Assembly (NCBI GenBank): GCA_019119595.1
Contig: DWWS01000069.1
Location: forward strand, 62,001-126,000
DNA length: 64,000 nucleotides
Origin: Candidatus Eisenbergiella merdavium
Lineage (GTDB): Bacteria; Bacillota; Clostridia; Lachnospirales; Lachnospiraceae
Reading direction: 5' to 3'
In this document: one piece after another, positions 19,778 through 29,321 of the stretch
How positions within the stretch are numbered: the stretch's first letter is position 1
Layout of the letters: every line of letters starts with the position of its first letter
The notes under the pieces: generated by a model
Database searches by the model: none
What the model saw: only the letters and a program-made list of their open reading frames with translations
Told to the model about the DNA's origin: nothing
Position numbers and translations under genes: made by a program

Positions 19778-20889
19778 TATTGCTGAATCCTGCTGTCCCA
19801 GTCGAAGCGCTTCACATTTTCATACCCCTTCGTGATCAGCTCCTGCCTGAGCCCTTCATCGCCAAGCAGGCGGCGGATGCAGGAAACCGTTCCTTCCACG
19901 TCGTCCGGGTCGGTAAGAAGCCCCGCGTCCCCGATCACCTCCGGCAGGGAGGTCCGGCTGGAGCAGATCACCGGAACGCCCAGCTGCATGGCCTCCAGCG
20001 GCGGAAAGCCGAAGCCCTCGATCAGGGAAAGGAACAGGAAGGCGCTGGCGCCGGCCAGCAGGCTGTGCATCTCCTCTCCGCTTTCAATATAGCGGCAGCA
20101 GGTCACATACTCCGCCGCCTCCTGGCTCAACGCTTCTCCTCCCGGTATCCCTTTCGGGCTGTCGATCCCGATGAGCACCAGCCTGGCCGGAGTCTTTCCC
20201 TCCCGGCGCTCCGCGCGGAAATAGGCCTCATAGGTTTTCAGCACGCCCAATGCATTCTTGTGAGGGAGCGCAGACACCCCCGCATACAAATAGGGCCCCT
20301 CTGGCTTTAACGGGGAGGGAACATCCGAGCAGGGAACCGGATTGACGCCGTTGTAGATCACTTTGGTTCTTGCACCGCAGCCCGGGCTTAACTTTTCCAT
20401 TTCCTGTAAAGAGTATTGGGAAATGGTGACGATCCGGCGGGCGCGGCGGATGGAGGCCTTCAGCCTGCTCATGATATAGGCGTTTTCCACCCGGTTCAGC
20501 ACGCCGGGGAAGTATTTGTCATAAAAGAAAGGAATCAGGTCATGGATGACGACGATATCCGTCCCCCTGTAAAACAACGGCCGGTATCCCCTGGGAAACA
20601 AAACTCTGTCTCCACCGGCTTTTTTTACCGCGCGGGTCACGCCGAACAGCTCCCAGAGGGTGAAGCTCAGCTTGCTTAACGGATTTCCCTCCACCTGGAT
20701 GAAACGGACGCCGGGTACCTCAAAATCCTTCCGGTTATATTCATTCCCCAGCACCACGATCTCCTCGCAGTGCTCCTTATTCTGATTGGTCTGAGCCAGA
20801 TGGCGGGTCAGATTTTTCGCCAGGTTATAAATACCGATGCTCTTTCCCTGTCCCTTTACCAGCTTGAAGCAGTCGATGACTAAGCGCAT
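19756..20889 (-). CDS. Glycosyltransferase family 4
   Basis: YLYAGVSALPHKNALGVLKTYEAYF...ASAFLFLSLIEGFGFPPLEAMQLGVPVICSSRTSLPEVIGDAGLL. Confidence 0.88.
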   Translation of the reverse strand: MRLVIDCFKLVKGQGKSIGIYNLAKNLTRHLAQTNQNKEHCEEIVVLGNEYNRKDFEVPGVRFIQVEGNPLSKLSFTLWELFGVTRAVKKAGGDRVLFPRGYRPLFYRGTDIVVIHDLIPFFYDKYFPGVLNRVENAYIMSRLKASIRRARRIVTISQYSLQEMEKLSPGCGARTKVIYNGVNPVPCSDVPSPLKPEGPYLYAGVSALPHKNALGVLKTYEAYFRAERREGKTPARLVLIGIDSPKGIPGGEALSQEAAEYVTCCRYIESGEEMHSLLAGASAFLFLSLIEGFGFPPLEAMQLGVPVICSSRTSLPEVIGDAGLLTDPDDVEGTVSCIRRLLGDEGLRQELITKGYENVKRFDWDSRIQQYWEVLAR

Positions 20890-20925
20890 GGTCTTTCCTC
20901 TCCTCCTTTCCCTCCGGCCGGAACC

Positions 20926-22191
20926 TCAGCCTTTTTCTCCACCGCGCCCCAGAAGCATGCCCGGGAGCATCCAGACATAACCCCTCCTGAGCTTTTCCGG
21001 GCCTCCGGTCGTTCCGGCGGACGGCTCCTGCCCCATTTGAGCCCCCGCTCCCGCAGGCAGGTCCCTTTTCTCCACAATGCCGCCCCAATATGCGCCCATG
21101 AGGAACAGCGCATAGTTCCTTCCCATGTACACGGAAACGAAGTGCGCCTCCAGCATGGTGTAAAGGGCAAAGGAGAGGAGCATCATGAAGCCGTAGGAAT
21201 CCCTGCGCCTACGGCATTCCCACAGAAGCAGGGCGTACATGACCACATACGCTGCGCCGGGGATGATCCCGTACCAGTAAAACAGGCGCACATAGCCCAG
21301 ATCAAAATATTTGATATTCTCCGGGCTGGAAAACAGGCTCCAGTTGCACAGCCTTCCTCCTCCGCCCTCCAGGGTGTTCATGCTGGTGATGCGTCCCGTG
21401 ATGAACCGGTCAATGTAGGTATAAAAAGGCCCCTGGTAAGGCTCGTAATACGCGATCCAGACGGAAAGGAGCACGCAGGCAAAAAGGGCTGCGATACCAA
21501 ATACATATAGAAGCTTTCTCTCCCCCGCCTGCCGCCGGTATACAAGCAGCAGGGACAGAGCCAGCGTAAAGATCAGAAACAGGACGCCCGTTCTTGATCT
21601 TGTGGGGATGAACAGCAGAAGGCCCGCCAGGGCGATCAGTCCGTAATGCACAGGCTTCATCTTCTCATGCCACAGCCAGATGCCCAGGGCGGAAAGCGCC
21701 CAGAACAGGCAGTAGACAGCGTTGGGATGCCCCAGTCCAAAGGTATAGCGAAGCCCTCTTTCCCCGTCGTCGATGATGTACATGTTTCCCAAAAACCCCA
21801 GAGCCGCAAGAAGAGTCAGAACCAGACAGCCCGCGAGCGTTACGAAGAAGGAAAGCTTCAGCGCTTTCTTCACGTCCACATCCCGGAAGGCCGCGCAGAA
21901 CACCACCAGGCGTACCGCTTCGTCCCGGGTCGAGCTAAGATAGCAGACGCCCGCAAGAACGCCGAAGAACAGAAGCCACAGCCATTCCCTGCGTGAAAAC
22001 CGGCTGCACAGGACCTTGACCGCGAACAGCAGGAAGGTCAGCCGAAAAAGCTGTCCCTCAATCGGATTAATATAGGCGCTGATATCCACGACCACGATCA
22101 GAAGCTCCAGAAGCAGGCCTGCCCAGAAGCAGGCGGCCCCGATCCCTGCGATCCGTTTCTCCCATGTTTCTTTCGCTGTGATTGTTTCCAT
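20926..22191 (-). CDS. Multi-TM polymerase-like protein (Wzy candidate)
   Basis: 421 aa polytopic protein with RYTFGLGHPNAVYCLFWALSALGIWLW and PTRSRTGVLFLIFTLALSLLL in the centre, as in Wzy-type polymerases. Confidence 0.68.
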   Translation of the reverse strand: METITAKETWEKRIAGIGAACFWAGLLLELLIVVVDISAYINPIEGQLFRLTFLLFAVKVLCSRFSRREWLWLLFFGVLAGVCYLSSTRDEAVRLVVFCAAFRDVDVKKALKLSFFVTLAGCLVLTLLAALGFLGNMYIIDDGERGLRYTFGLGHPNAVYCLFWALSALGIWLWHEKMKPVHYGLIALAGLLLFIPTRSRTGVLFLIFTLALSLLLVYRRQAGERKLLYVFGIAALFACVLLSVWIAYYEPYQGPFYTYIDRFITGRITSMNTLEGGGGRLCNWSLFSSPENIKYFDLGYVRLFYWYGIIPGAAYVVMYALLLWECRRRRDSYGFMMLLSFALYTMLEAHFVSVYMGRNYALFLMGAYWGGIVEKRDLPAGAGAQMGQEPSAGTTGGPEKLRRGYVWMLPGMLLGRGGEKG

Positions 22192-22366
22192 TTCTCTTTC
22201 CTTTTTTTCTCATCGAACCGCCGTTCTTTTCGGCTGTCAGTACTGGCTGCAGGCTCCCGTCCCTCTATCCGGCTGGTCAATCCCGGTATCAGGCTCCTGC
22301 CCGTCCTCCGCTGTCAGCCCGGTATCAGGCTCCGATCCATCCCGGCGATCCCGGCCCTCCGCCGTC

Positions 22367-23449
22367 TCAGCTCCCAACGCCCAGCTTATGCAGCAGGCCG
22401 TTCCAGTAGCCCAGAACCGTATTTTCCCAAAACCACGCGGCGCGCTGTTTCAGATATTCTCCGAAGGAGGCGCCGCAGGCGGACGCCGTCCGAAAGCCCT
22501 GCCCGTACATTACGGTAAGGCGCAGCATTTCCTTCCGGCAGTCCTCCTGCTCTCTCAGTCCGTACTTTTCATACAGCAGAAGGCGGTCGTTGAATTTGCG
22601 GATATCCCTCTGCGTAAAGCTCTCCGTATACTGCTCCTCATGAACGCCTATGGAAATGAGCGGCTCCGGCGTAAATGCGAAGGACGGATTCCCCGTCAAA
22701 ATCTCAAAATAGAGAAACATATCGGAGGCCCAGTTACTTTTTTCGTCAAAGGCCGCGCCGCAGGCCCGGTAGAGGGTCGCAGAAGGAGCGCCGATCTCGT
22801 TTCCCAGAAACAGGCTGCGGTAGTCCTGTCTCAGCCGTTTGATATAGTCTTCCCCGGCCGCTCTGGCGTAGGCGCCCGTTTTCGATACCTGCATGGTGCC
22901 GCAGAAGGCGAGAGAGGCGTCCGGATTCTCCTGAAGCAGCTCCGTCAGCCTTTCCAGACTGTCCTCCCGGGTAAACCAGTCGTCGCTGAACATGATCTTG
23001 ATATACTCCCCCTCCGCCAGGGAAAGGGCCTTATTCCAGTTAAAAATGGGGCCGAGCGGCTTTTCGTTGCGGACATAGCGCAGGCGCTTCATACAGGGAG
23101 CAAACGGCACGCTGCCGGGAACATTATCAGATTCGCTGTCGGGCACATTGCCAGGTTCGCTGCCGGACACGGCTTCCCCGTTGTTTCTTCTGCGGATCTT
23201 CTCCACGAGCGCTTCGATTTCCCCGTTGGTGGAATCGTCCGTCAGAATGATCTCCATATCCTGCATGGTCTGCGCAGCGATCGAATCCAAGAGCTGCCGC
23301 ACCTGTGTCACATTGTTGTAGGCCGGGATACAAACGGAGACCTTCGGACGCCTGTGCGCGCCCGTGCCGGACGGCCCCGGCCCACGTTTTTCCTCTTCCG
23401 GCCTTTCTCTGCCATCTGAACGCATTTTTTCCACCCTCCTGTTTCTCAT
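22367..23449 (-). CDS. Glycosyltransferase family 2
   Basis: PKVSVCIPAYNNVTQVRQLLDSIAAQTMQDMEIILTDDSTNGEIEALVEK; contains a low-complexity NVPGS/DSE insertion. Confidence 0.86.
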   Translation of the reverse strand: MRNRRVEKMRSDGRERPEEEKRGPGPSGTGAHRRPKVSVCIPAYNNVTQVRQLLDSIAAQTMQDMEIILTDDSTNGEIEALVEKIRRRNNGEAVSGSEPGNVPDSESDNVPGSVPFAPCMKRLRYVRNEKPLGPIFNWNKALSLAEGEYIKIMFSDDWFTREDSLERLTELLQENPDASLAFCGTMQVSKTGAYARAAGEDYIKRLRQDYRSLFLGNEIGAPSATLYRACGAAFDEKSNWASDMFLYFEILTGNPSFAFTPEPLISIGVHEEQYTESFTQRDIRKFNDRLLLYEKYGLREQEDCRKEMLRLTVMYGQGFRTASACGASFGEYLKQRAAWFWENTVLGYWNGLLHKLGVGS

Positions 23450-24399
23450 CCCTTTCCGGAGATTTTCCGCAGGACGCGCTTTACGCCTCTGCCCGCCCGG
23501 TAAACATTTTTCCGAAGCCAGGACCTGCCGTGCCGGAACGCTTTATGCGCACCGTTTTCCTTTTTCAGGATCAGAAAGTCATATTCGGGCAGATGGTTCC
23601 TGAGATATTCCGGATAGGTATCGTCGATCTCCACCCGCCGGAAGACCGCCTTCCTGCCGAACATGTCCTTCCCGTCCCTCAGATTGTCCTCCACGCCGGA
23701 AAGGATCTCCGCCTTATTGAACTCCTGGTGGGCGGCGGAGCGCACCTTTTCAGCCACCCGCTTCTTCGCGTTTTTTTCACCATGGCCTCCCATGTAGCCG
23801 AAATGCCAGCCGCCGTCGGCCACGCGGACGCCGATTTCCTTACGCTCCGGGAAGCGCAGCTCCCCCAGCTTCAGTCCCTGCTCCCGCAGAAGCCGGAAGC
23901 TGCACAGCTTGGAGCCGATCCACTGCTTTTTTTCCACGCCCGGGAATTCGCCCGCGTAGGAAAGCAGGCTCCCGGATACCTCTTCCATATTCAGGTAGCA
24001 GTAGAACATGCGCTGGGCGAAATGATAGATCTTCGTGGGATCAAAGCTCTGAAGGATCTCCTTCACCTTCTCCGGATTTGGAATCTCGTCCAGATCGCTG
24101 AAAATGATGACGTCCTCATCCGTACAGTCCTTCAGCCCCCGTCCCACCGCGTTTTTCTGGAAGGTATCCCGGTCATGGGTATAGCCAGGCGGCGTATCCT
24201 CCACCACAACGTGGATGATCTTGTGGGCAAACTCCGCGAACATTTCCTTATTTTCTTCATAATAGAGCGGCTTCGGGTTTCCGGAAAAGGTTTCCGTCGC
24301 CTCGCTGATCACAAACCGGTCCACCACCGGGTCCATGATATGAAGCCTCAGCTTCAGAATATCCAGCTCATTGAAAAACTGAAAGCAGTCGTATACCAT
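23446..24399 (-). CDS. GT17-like glycosyltransferase (beta-1,4-GlcNAc transferase family)
   Basis: MVYDCFQFFNELDILKLRLHIMDPVVDRFVISEATETFSGNPKPLYY...DEDVIIFSDLDEIPNPEKV; 4-nt overlap with the downstream GT2. Confidence 0.85.
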   Translation of the reverse strand: MVYDCFQFFNELDILKLRLHIMDPVVDRFVISEATETFSGNPKPLYYEENKEMFAEFAHKIIHVVVEDTPPGYTHDRDTFQKNAVGRGLKDCTDEDVIIFSDLDEIPNPEKVKEILQSFDPTKIYHFAQRMFYCYLNMEEVSGSLLSYAGEFPGVEKKQWIGSKLCSFRLLREQGLKLGELRFPERKEIGVRVADGGWHFGYMGGHGEKNAKKRVAEKVRSAAHQEFNKAEILSGVEDNLRDGKDMFGRKAVFRRVEIDDTYPEYLRNHLPEYDFLILKKENGAHKAFRHGRSWLRKNVYRAGRGVKRVLRKISGKG

Positions 24400-24461
24400 A
24401 TTTTTTCCCTTATCGGTTGAAAATCATTGCAAGCCGTTCAGCCGAAGCCGAATGCTGCAGA

Positions 24462-25253
24462 TCATCCTGTTTTCCCGTTGACGAGACGGCCATGCAGCCG
24501 TCTTAACGCGTTCAGCGCCCTGTGCTTCCTGCGGAAGTTCGGGTATCCCGCGTTGGTCCCCTCCCACTTATGAAAGGAGAAGGGGGTAATTCCGGCAATT
24601 TCCGGGATCATGCTCTCATGGCCGAAATATTTTGCCACCTCAAGGGGGGCGATCCGCATGCCCTCCGCCTCAAGCAGATGACGGATCCTGCAGCAGATAA
24701 AGCCGTCCTCATTGTACCAGCCCTTCTGCGGCGTCCAGGGGACGTTCGCCTTTTTGGGATAATCCAGAAGCCGCTTGCTGCGGATCCCCACGCTGTTCCC
24801 CACCCGGCAGAGGTTGCCGTGGATATCCCGGTAGGTGGTATCGTCGCCCTCCTTCGGGAGAGGCCAGGGCGCGCCGATATAATCATAGTCCAGAAATTCG
24901 TCCCGCCACAGCTCAGGATGCACGATGAAGCCGTCGTCATGCACCAGCATCACAAAATCCGTCTCAATATAATCCCCAAGCTCATAGACCGCTTTATAGT
25001 TAAAATCGTCGATATTATTCAGGCGGGAGGTATGGCGGTAATGGATCCCCTTTGGCAGAAACAGCGGCTTTTTATCCGTAATGAGCAGGGCGTCCGCGAA
25101 CTCAATGCCCCTCATGCTGTATTTCATCGCCTTGATCGTCTCCCGCACCCGCACGCTGGTCAGGGCGCACAGAGTCACGTTGGGAAGCTTCAATTTCTCC
25201 GTTTCCTTCATCTTTTCCCTTCTTTCCGAAGCGCCCGGGCGCGTAAGGAGCAC
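24462..25253 (-). CDS. DUF5672-type putative glycosyltransferase
   Basis: LPNVTLCALTSVRVRETIKAMKYSMRGIEFADALLITDKK...VMLVHDDGFIVHPELWRDEFLDYDYIGAPW. Confidence 0.8.
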   Translation of the reverse strand: MLLTRPGASERREKMKETEKLKLPNVTLCALTSVRVRETIKAMKYSMRGIEFADALLITDKKPLFLPKGIHYRHTSRLNNIDDFNYKAVYELGDYIETDFVMLVHDDGFIVHPELWRDEFLDYDYIGAPWPLPKEGDDTTYRDIHGNLCRVGNSVGIRSKRLLDYPKKANVPWTPQKGWYNEDGFICCRIRHLLEAEGMRIAPLEVAKYFGHESMIPEIAGITPFSFHKWEGTNAGYPNFRRKHRALNALRRLHGRLVNGKTG

Positions 25254-25293
25254 GCGCAGGAAGCGCGCCTGCGGCTTCCGCGCCGAGGCGGCC

Positions 25294-26157
25294 TCAAAGC
25301 CGGATCATGTTTTCCGTATAGATGTCCCTGCACTCCGTTTTGTTCAGCCACCTTTCCGGCGCGATCACAAGCTTCTGCGGATTCCGGCCCAGCCACGCGC
25401 CCCACCAGCTGAAGCTGCTGTTGGCGATGATATGGTGACTGCACAGGCTCATCAGGTACATATCCTGATAACCCGTATCCTCCGAGGCACCCTCAACCGT
25501 CACGCAGTCCTTTTCGCGAAAGTGCTCCCTCGCCCACCTGACATCGTTGGAAAACACGTAAAAAACAGCGCCCGGCACCGCTTCCCGGATCCGGTTCATT
25601 GCCCTTTCATAATACTCCTGCGTGCAGATTCCCGTGTAAATGCCGCCATGAGAGGCGTCCAGATAATCCCCCCGGCGGACATGGACGCTGACCGCAGAGC
25701 TTCCTTCGATCCGCTCCTCCAGCCGCAGCCCGCTTTCCGGAAGGTGAAGCCGCTCTCTCCGAAACCGGTAAACCTCTCTTACCCTTTCCTTCACCGGGGC
25801 GAAATACCGCTCGCTCTGAAAACAGCCCTCCAGCAGAGCCGGCTCTTTTTTCAGCACCTCCGGGTCAAAATTCACGCTGCTTTCCCGGTAGGACAGATTC
25901 TTTCTTCCCAGAAGCTTCCGCCTGATCCTGGAAACCGGGTCAGGAAAGGAATCGGTCATACGCCGCAGCTCCTCCCGTGTGGCCCTGTCGTAGGAAACGC
26001 CGAACACCTCCGCAAGCTGCAGGGGGCGCTCCCCTTCATGGCCGTAGCAGGTGCTGTCGTCTATTTTCACTTCTCTGCCGTCCGCCTTCAGCCGAAGATA
26101 CAGGGCATATTCAAACATCTGATTGCCAAGCCCTCCGGACAACTGTACGATCACCAT
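25294..26157 (-). CDS. Alpha-1,2-fucosyltransferase-like (GT11)
   Basis: MVIVQLSGGLGNQMFEYALYLRLKADGREVKID; VSVHVRRGDYLDASHGGIYTGICTQEYYERA; IANSSFSWWGAWLG. Confidence 0.93.
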   Translation of the reverse strand: MVIVQLSGGLGNQMFEYALYLRLKADGREVKIDDSTCYGHEGERPLQLAEVFGVSYDRATREELRRMTDSFPDPVSRIRRKLLGRKNLSYRESSVNFDPEVLKKEPALLEGCFQSERYFAPVKERVREVYRFRRERLHLPESGLRLEERIEGSSAVSVHVRRGDYLDASHGGIYTGICTQEYYERAMNRIREAVPGAVFYVFSNDVRWAREHFREKDCVTVEGASEDTGYQDMYLMSLCSHHIIANSSFSWWGAWLGRNPQKLVIAPERWLNKTECRDIYTENMIRL

Positions 26158-26232
26158 ATCGTTTTCCGTCCGTGCCGGCGCAGCCTGCGCGCGGCCGTTT
26201 CCTTTCTGGTTTCCTTTACCGGTTTCCTCCCC

Positions 26233-27249
26233 TTATTTCCTTCCCCGCGTTTTCACGGGAAGGAGGAGCCGTTCATTGATCCACATGCTCATGCGGTACA
26301 GCGCGGCCGACCGCAGGAAAATCTTCATTTTCTTATATTCGTTCCTGCTGGCTCCCCGGCAGGCGTATACCCGCTCCATCTCACCCTCGTCCCGTTTCAG
26401 CCGTTCGCGGATCCAGGCGCAGTATTTTCTGCGGTCCGGCTCCTTTGAGGCATACAGGGTACGATAATAGATCAGCAGCCTTTTATAGAAAAAATAACGG
26501 TGTACGTCCGCCAGATCGTCCCTGCCGATTTCCCGCAGGAACGCCTCCTTTTCCTCATAGGCGGGAATCTGATCCGTGAAAATGCTTTTCCGGATGCCCC
26601 GGTTCATGATGCTGCCGTCCCGGTCGATCACATAATTGTAGAAGGCCTGATCCAGATAAACCCCTCTCCGGATCCGGGAAAGCAGCTTTGTGGTGAACAC
26701 GATATCTTCATAGAGCCTTCCCTTTGGGAAACGCAGCTCCCCTAGCAGCTCCCTTTTATAAACCTTATTCCACGCCGCGTTCTGAATCTGGTATTCGTCC
26801 TGCTCCAGAAGGAATACCGTAAGCATATCCTGCCCCTCCCAGACCGTTCTCTTCCCGGTGGAGGAGTCCTTCACGCCGTCCCGCCGGATCTGCTTATAGC
26901 TGCAGGCACACAGATCCGCGTCCTCCTCCAAAAGGGCGTTTATCATCGCCTGGTACATACCTGCGTCGATCCAGTCGTCCCCGTCCACAAAGGCGATCCA
27001 GGTTCCCTTCGCGGCCTCGATCCCCGCGTTCCTGGCGTCGGACAGGCCGCCGTTTTTCTTATGGATCACCCGCACCCTCGGGTCCTCCCCGGCAAAGCGG
27101 TCGCAGAGAGCGGGGCAGCCGTCGGTGGAGCCGTCGTCCACCAGAAGGATCTCCAGACTGCCGTAGGTCTGTCCCAGAATGGAACGCACGCAGCGATCCA
27201 GCCAGGGCTCCACGTTATAAATTGCCACAATCACCGACAACAGCTCCAT
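26233..27249 (-). CDS. Glycosyltransferase family 2
   Basis: LLSVIVAIYNVEPWLDRCVRSILGQTYGSLEILLVDDGSTDGCPALCDRFA. Confidence 0.9.
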   Translation of the reverse strand: MELLSVIVAIYNVEPWLDRCVRSILGQTYGSLEILLVDDGSTDGCPALCDRFAGEDPRVRVIHKKNGGLSDARNAGIEAAKGTWIAFVDGDDWIDAGMYQAMINALLEEDADLCACSYKQIRRDGVKDSSTGKRTVWEGQDMLTVFLLEQDEYQIQNAAWNKVYKRELLGELRFPKGRLYEDIVFTTKLLSRIRRGVYLDQAFYNYVIDRDGSIMNRGIRKSIFTDQIPAYEEKEAFLREIGRDDLADVHRYFFYKRLLIYYRTLYASKEPDRRKYCAWIRERLKRDEGEMERVYACRGASRNEYKKMKIFLRSAALYRMSMWINERLLLPVKTRGRK

Positions 27250-27278
27250 GGCTCCTCCTTACGGGCCGGCCAGCGCCT

Positions 27279-29216
27279 TTATGCGCTGACCAGATACTGC
27301 TTCATCATCCATTCCTGGAACATGAGGATATACCAGATCTGGCTTCTCCAGATTCCTCTTTCCACAAAATCCTGCCAGATGCTCCAGACCACATCCGGAT
27401 CCAGGATCCCCTGCCGCAAAAGCAGCCCCCGGTCGATCAGGCTCTCCGCCCAGGCTCGCATGGCAGGCTCCCTCAGCCATTTCTGCACGGGGATGGAAAA
27501 GCCCTTTTTGGGCCGGTCCATCATTTCTTTGGGCACATAGCGGTACAGCACGTCCCGGAGCACCAGCTTCCCCGTCTCTTCCCGACGTTCATACTCCACC
27601 GGAAGGCTCCAGGCGAATTCCACCACATCCTTATCCAGCATGGGCACCCTGGTTTCCAGGGAAACCGCCATGGCAGTCCTGTCCACCTTCACCAGGATAT
27701 CATCCGGATGATACATGAGCATGTCCATCAGCATGATGTTATGATTCTGCTCCGGCAGATAATTGGCCTCATATTCGGTATAGTAATAGGGAAGCCTTCC
27801 CTGTGTCAGTGCGATCCTGTGATTCAGCGGGTTGGTTTCATAGCTCATTTTATAGACCTCGCAGGCGTCCTCCGCCTGCAGGAGCTTTCCCCGGATCCGC
27901 CAGTCGTCCGCCCCGCCGGTCAGCTTTCCGAGCAGTCCTCCGGCCCCGCCGGCCAGAAGGCGTCCCGCCGGGCGGCGGACCGGGCCGGGGATCCTCCGGA
28001 TCCTTTCCCAGGCACGCAGTGTGGATACATAGGAGGTATAGCCGCAGAACAGCTCGTCTCCGCCGTCTCCGCTCAGGGAAACGGTTACGTGCTTCCTGGT
28101 CATTTTGCTCACCAGATAGGTGGGGATCTGGGAGGAATCCGCAAAGGGCTCCGAAAACATCTCCGCCAGCAGCGGAATCACCGCCTTCGCATCCTTTTCC
28201 GTAATATACAGCTCCGTATGCTCGGTGCCAAGGTGGGCGGCAATCTCCTTCGCCGCGGCCGCCTCGTTATAGTCCTTCTCCTCCATTCCGATGGTGAAGC
28301 TTCTCACCCTTCCGGCGTTCAGAGACTGCATCAGCGCCACCACCGTACTGCTGTCAATCCCCGCCGAAAGGAACGCCCCTACCGGAACGTCCGCCACCAT
28401 CTGTCCCGCGATGGAACGCTTCAGCAGCCGCTCCAGCTCGTCGGCCGCCTCCTGCCTGCTTCCTTTAAAAAGGTTGTTCTGCCCCTTTTTCGCCGCCTCC
28501 TTCATGGACCAGTAGGCCTCGGTCCTCACGCCGTCCTCGCGGAAGGGCGCGCGGAGGGTCAGGATGCAGCCCGGCTTCAGCTTATGGATGTTTCGGTAAA
28601 TGGAATAAGGCGCAGGGATATATCCATGGGTAAAATAAATATCCAGCACCTCTGTGTTGATCTGCCTTTCAAAGCCGTCCAGCACGGCTATGGAGCCCAG
28701 GTCGGAGGCGAACACGAAGCTTCCGTGCACAAAGCCATAATAAAGCGGCTTTTCGCCCACCCGGTCCCGCACCAGATACAGCGTTTCTTCCTGTTGGTCA
28801 TAAAGGGCGATGCCGAACATCCCCCTGCACATGGCGATCGCTTCCTTTACGCCATAGTGCTCCGCGGCCTCCAGCAGCACCTCCGTATCGGAGCTTCCCC
28901 GGAACGCCGTCACCTTTTTTTCCTCCAGAAGCCGTTTCGCGATCTCTTTGTGATTATAGATCTCTCCGTTAAAGGCGATCACATAGCGGCCGCTGTGGGA
29001 AACCATGGGCTGGGCTCCTGTCTCCGACAAATCCACGATGGACAGGCGTCTGTGGCCCAGGACTACGGACTGATCCGCAGAAGCCCAGACGCCGGAGGCA
29101 TCCGGCCCGCGGTGCTTCATGCGCTCGTTCATTTTCCGGATATTCTTTTCCCAATCCGCTTTGTCAGAATGGGGATTTTCCCTTCCCCAGTTGCAAAATC
29201 CTGCTATTCCGCACAT
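27279..29216 (-). CDS. asnB: Asparagine synthase (glutamine-hydrolysing)-like amidotransferase
   Basis: MCGIAGFCNWG (Cys2 nucleophile), GHRRLSIVDLS, VGAFLSAGIDSSTVVALM (PP-loop), SLSGDGGDELFCGY. Confidence 0.92.
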   Translation of the reverse strand: MCGIAGFCNWGRENPHSDKADWEKNIRKMNERMKHRGPDASGVWASADQSVVLGHRRLSIVDLSETGAQPMVSHSGRYVIAFNGEIYNHKEIAKRLLEEKKVTAFRGSSDTEVLLEAAEHYGVKEAIAMCRGMFGIALYDQQEETLYLVRDRVGEKPLYYGFVHGSFVFASDLGSIAVLDGFERQINTEVLDIYFTHGYIPAPYSIYRNIHKLKPGCILTLRAPFREDGVRTEAYWSMKEAAKKGQNNLFKGSRQEAADELERLLKRSIAGQMVADVPVGAFLSAGIDSSTVVALMQSLNAGRVRSFTIGMEEKDYNEAAAAKEIAAHLGTEHTELYITEKDAKAVIPLLAEMFSEPFADSSQIPTYLVSKMTRKHVTVSLSGDGGDELFCGYTSYVSTLRAWERIRRIPGPVRRPAGRLLAGGAGGLLGKLTGGADDWRIRGKLLQAEDACEVYKMSYETNPLNHRIALTQGRLPYYYTEYEANYLPEQNHNIMLMDMLMYHPDDILVKVDRTAMAVSLETRVPMLDKDVVEFAWSLPVEYERREETGKLVLRDVLYRYVPKEMMDRPKKGFSIPVQKWLREPAMRAWAESLIDRGLLLRQGILDPDVVWSIWQDFVERGIWRSQIWYILMFQEWMMKQYLVSA

Positions 29217-29321
29217 TCCGTCCGTTTCCTTTCTGCCTGCCGGCGGGTGTCCCGGGAACCGGCACGGCCGCCCCGCGTCAGCCGTTCCATCCCGTCTGTA
29301 TCCGGGCGCTTCCGCCCCGGA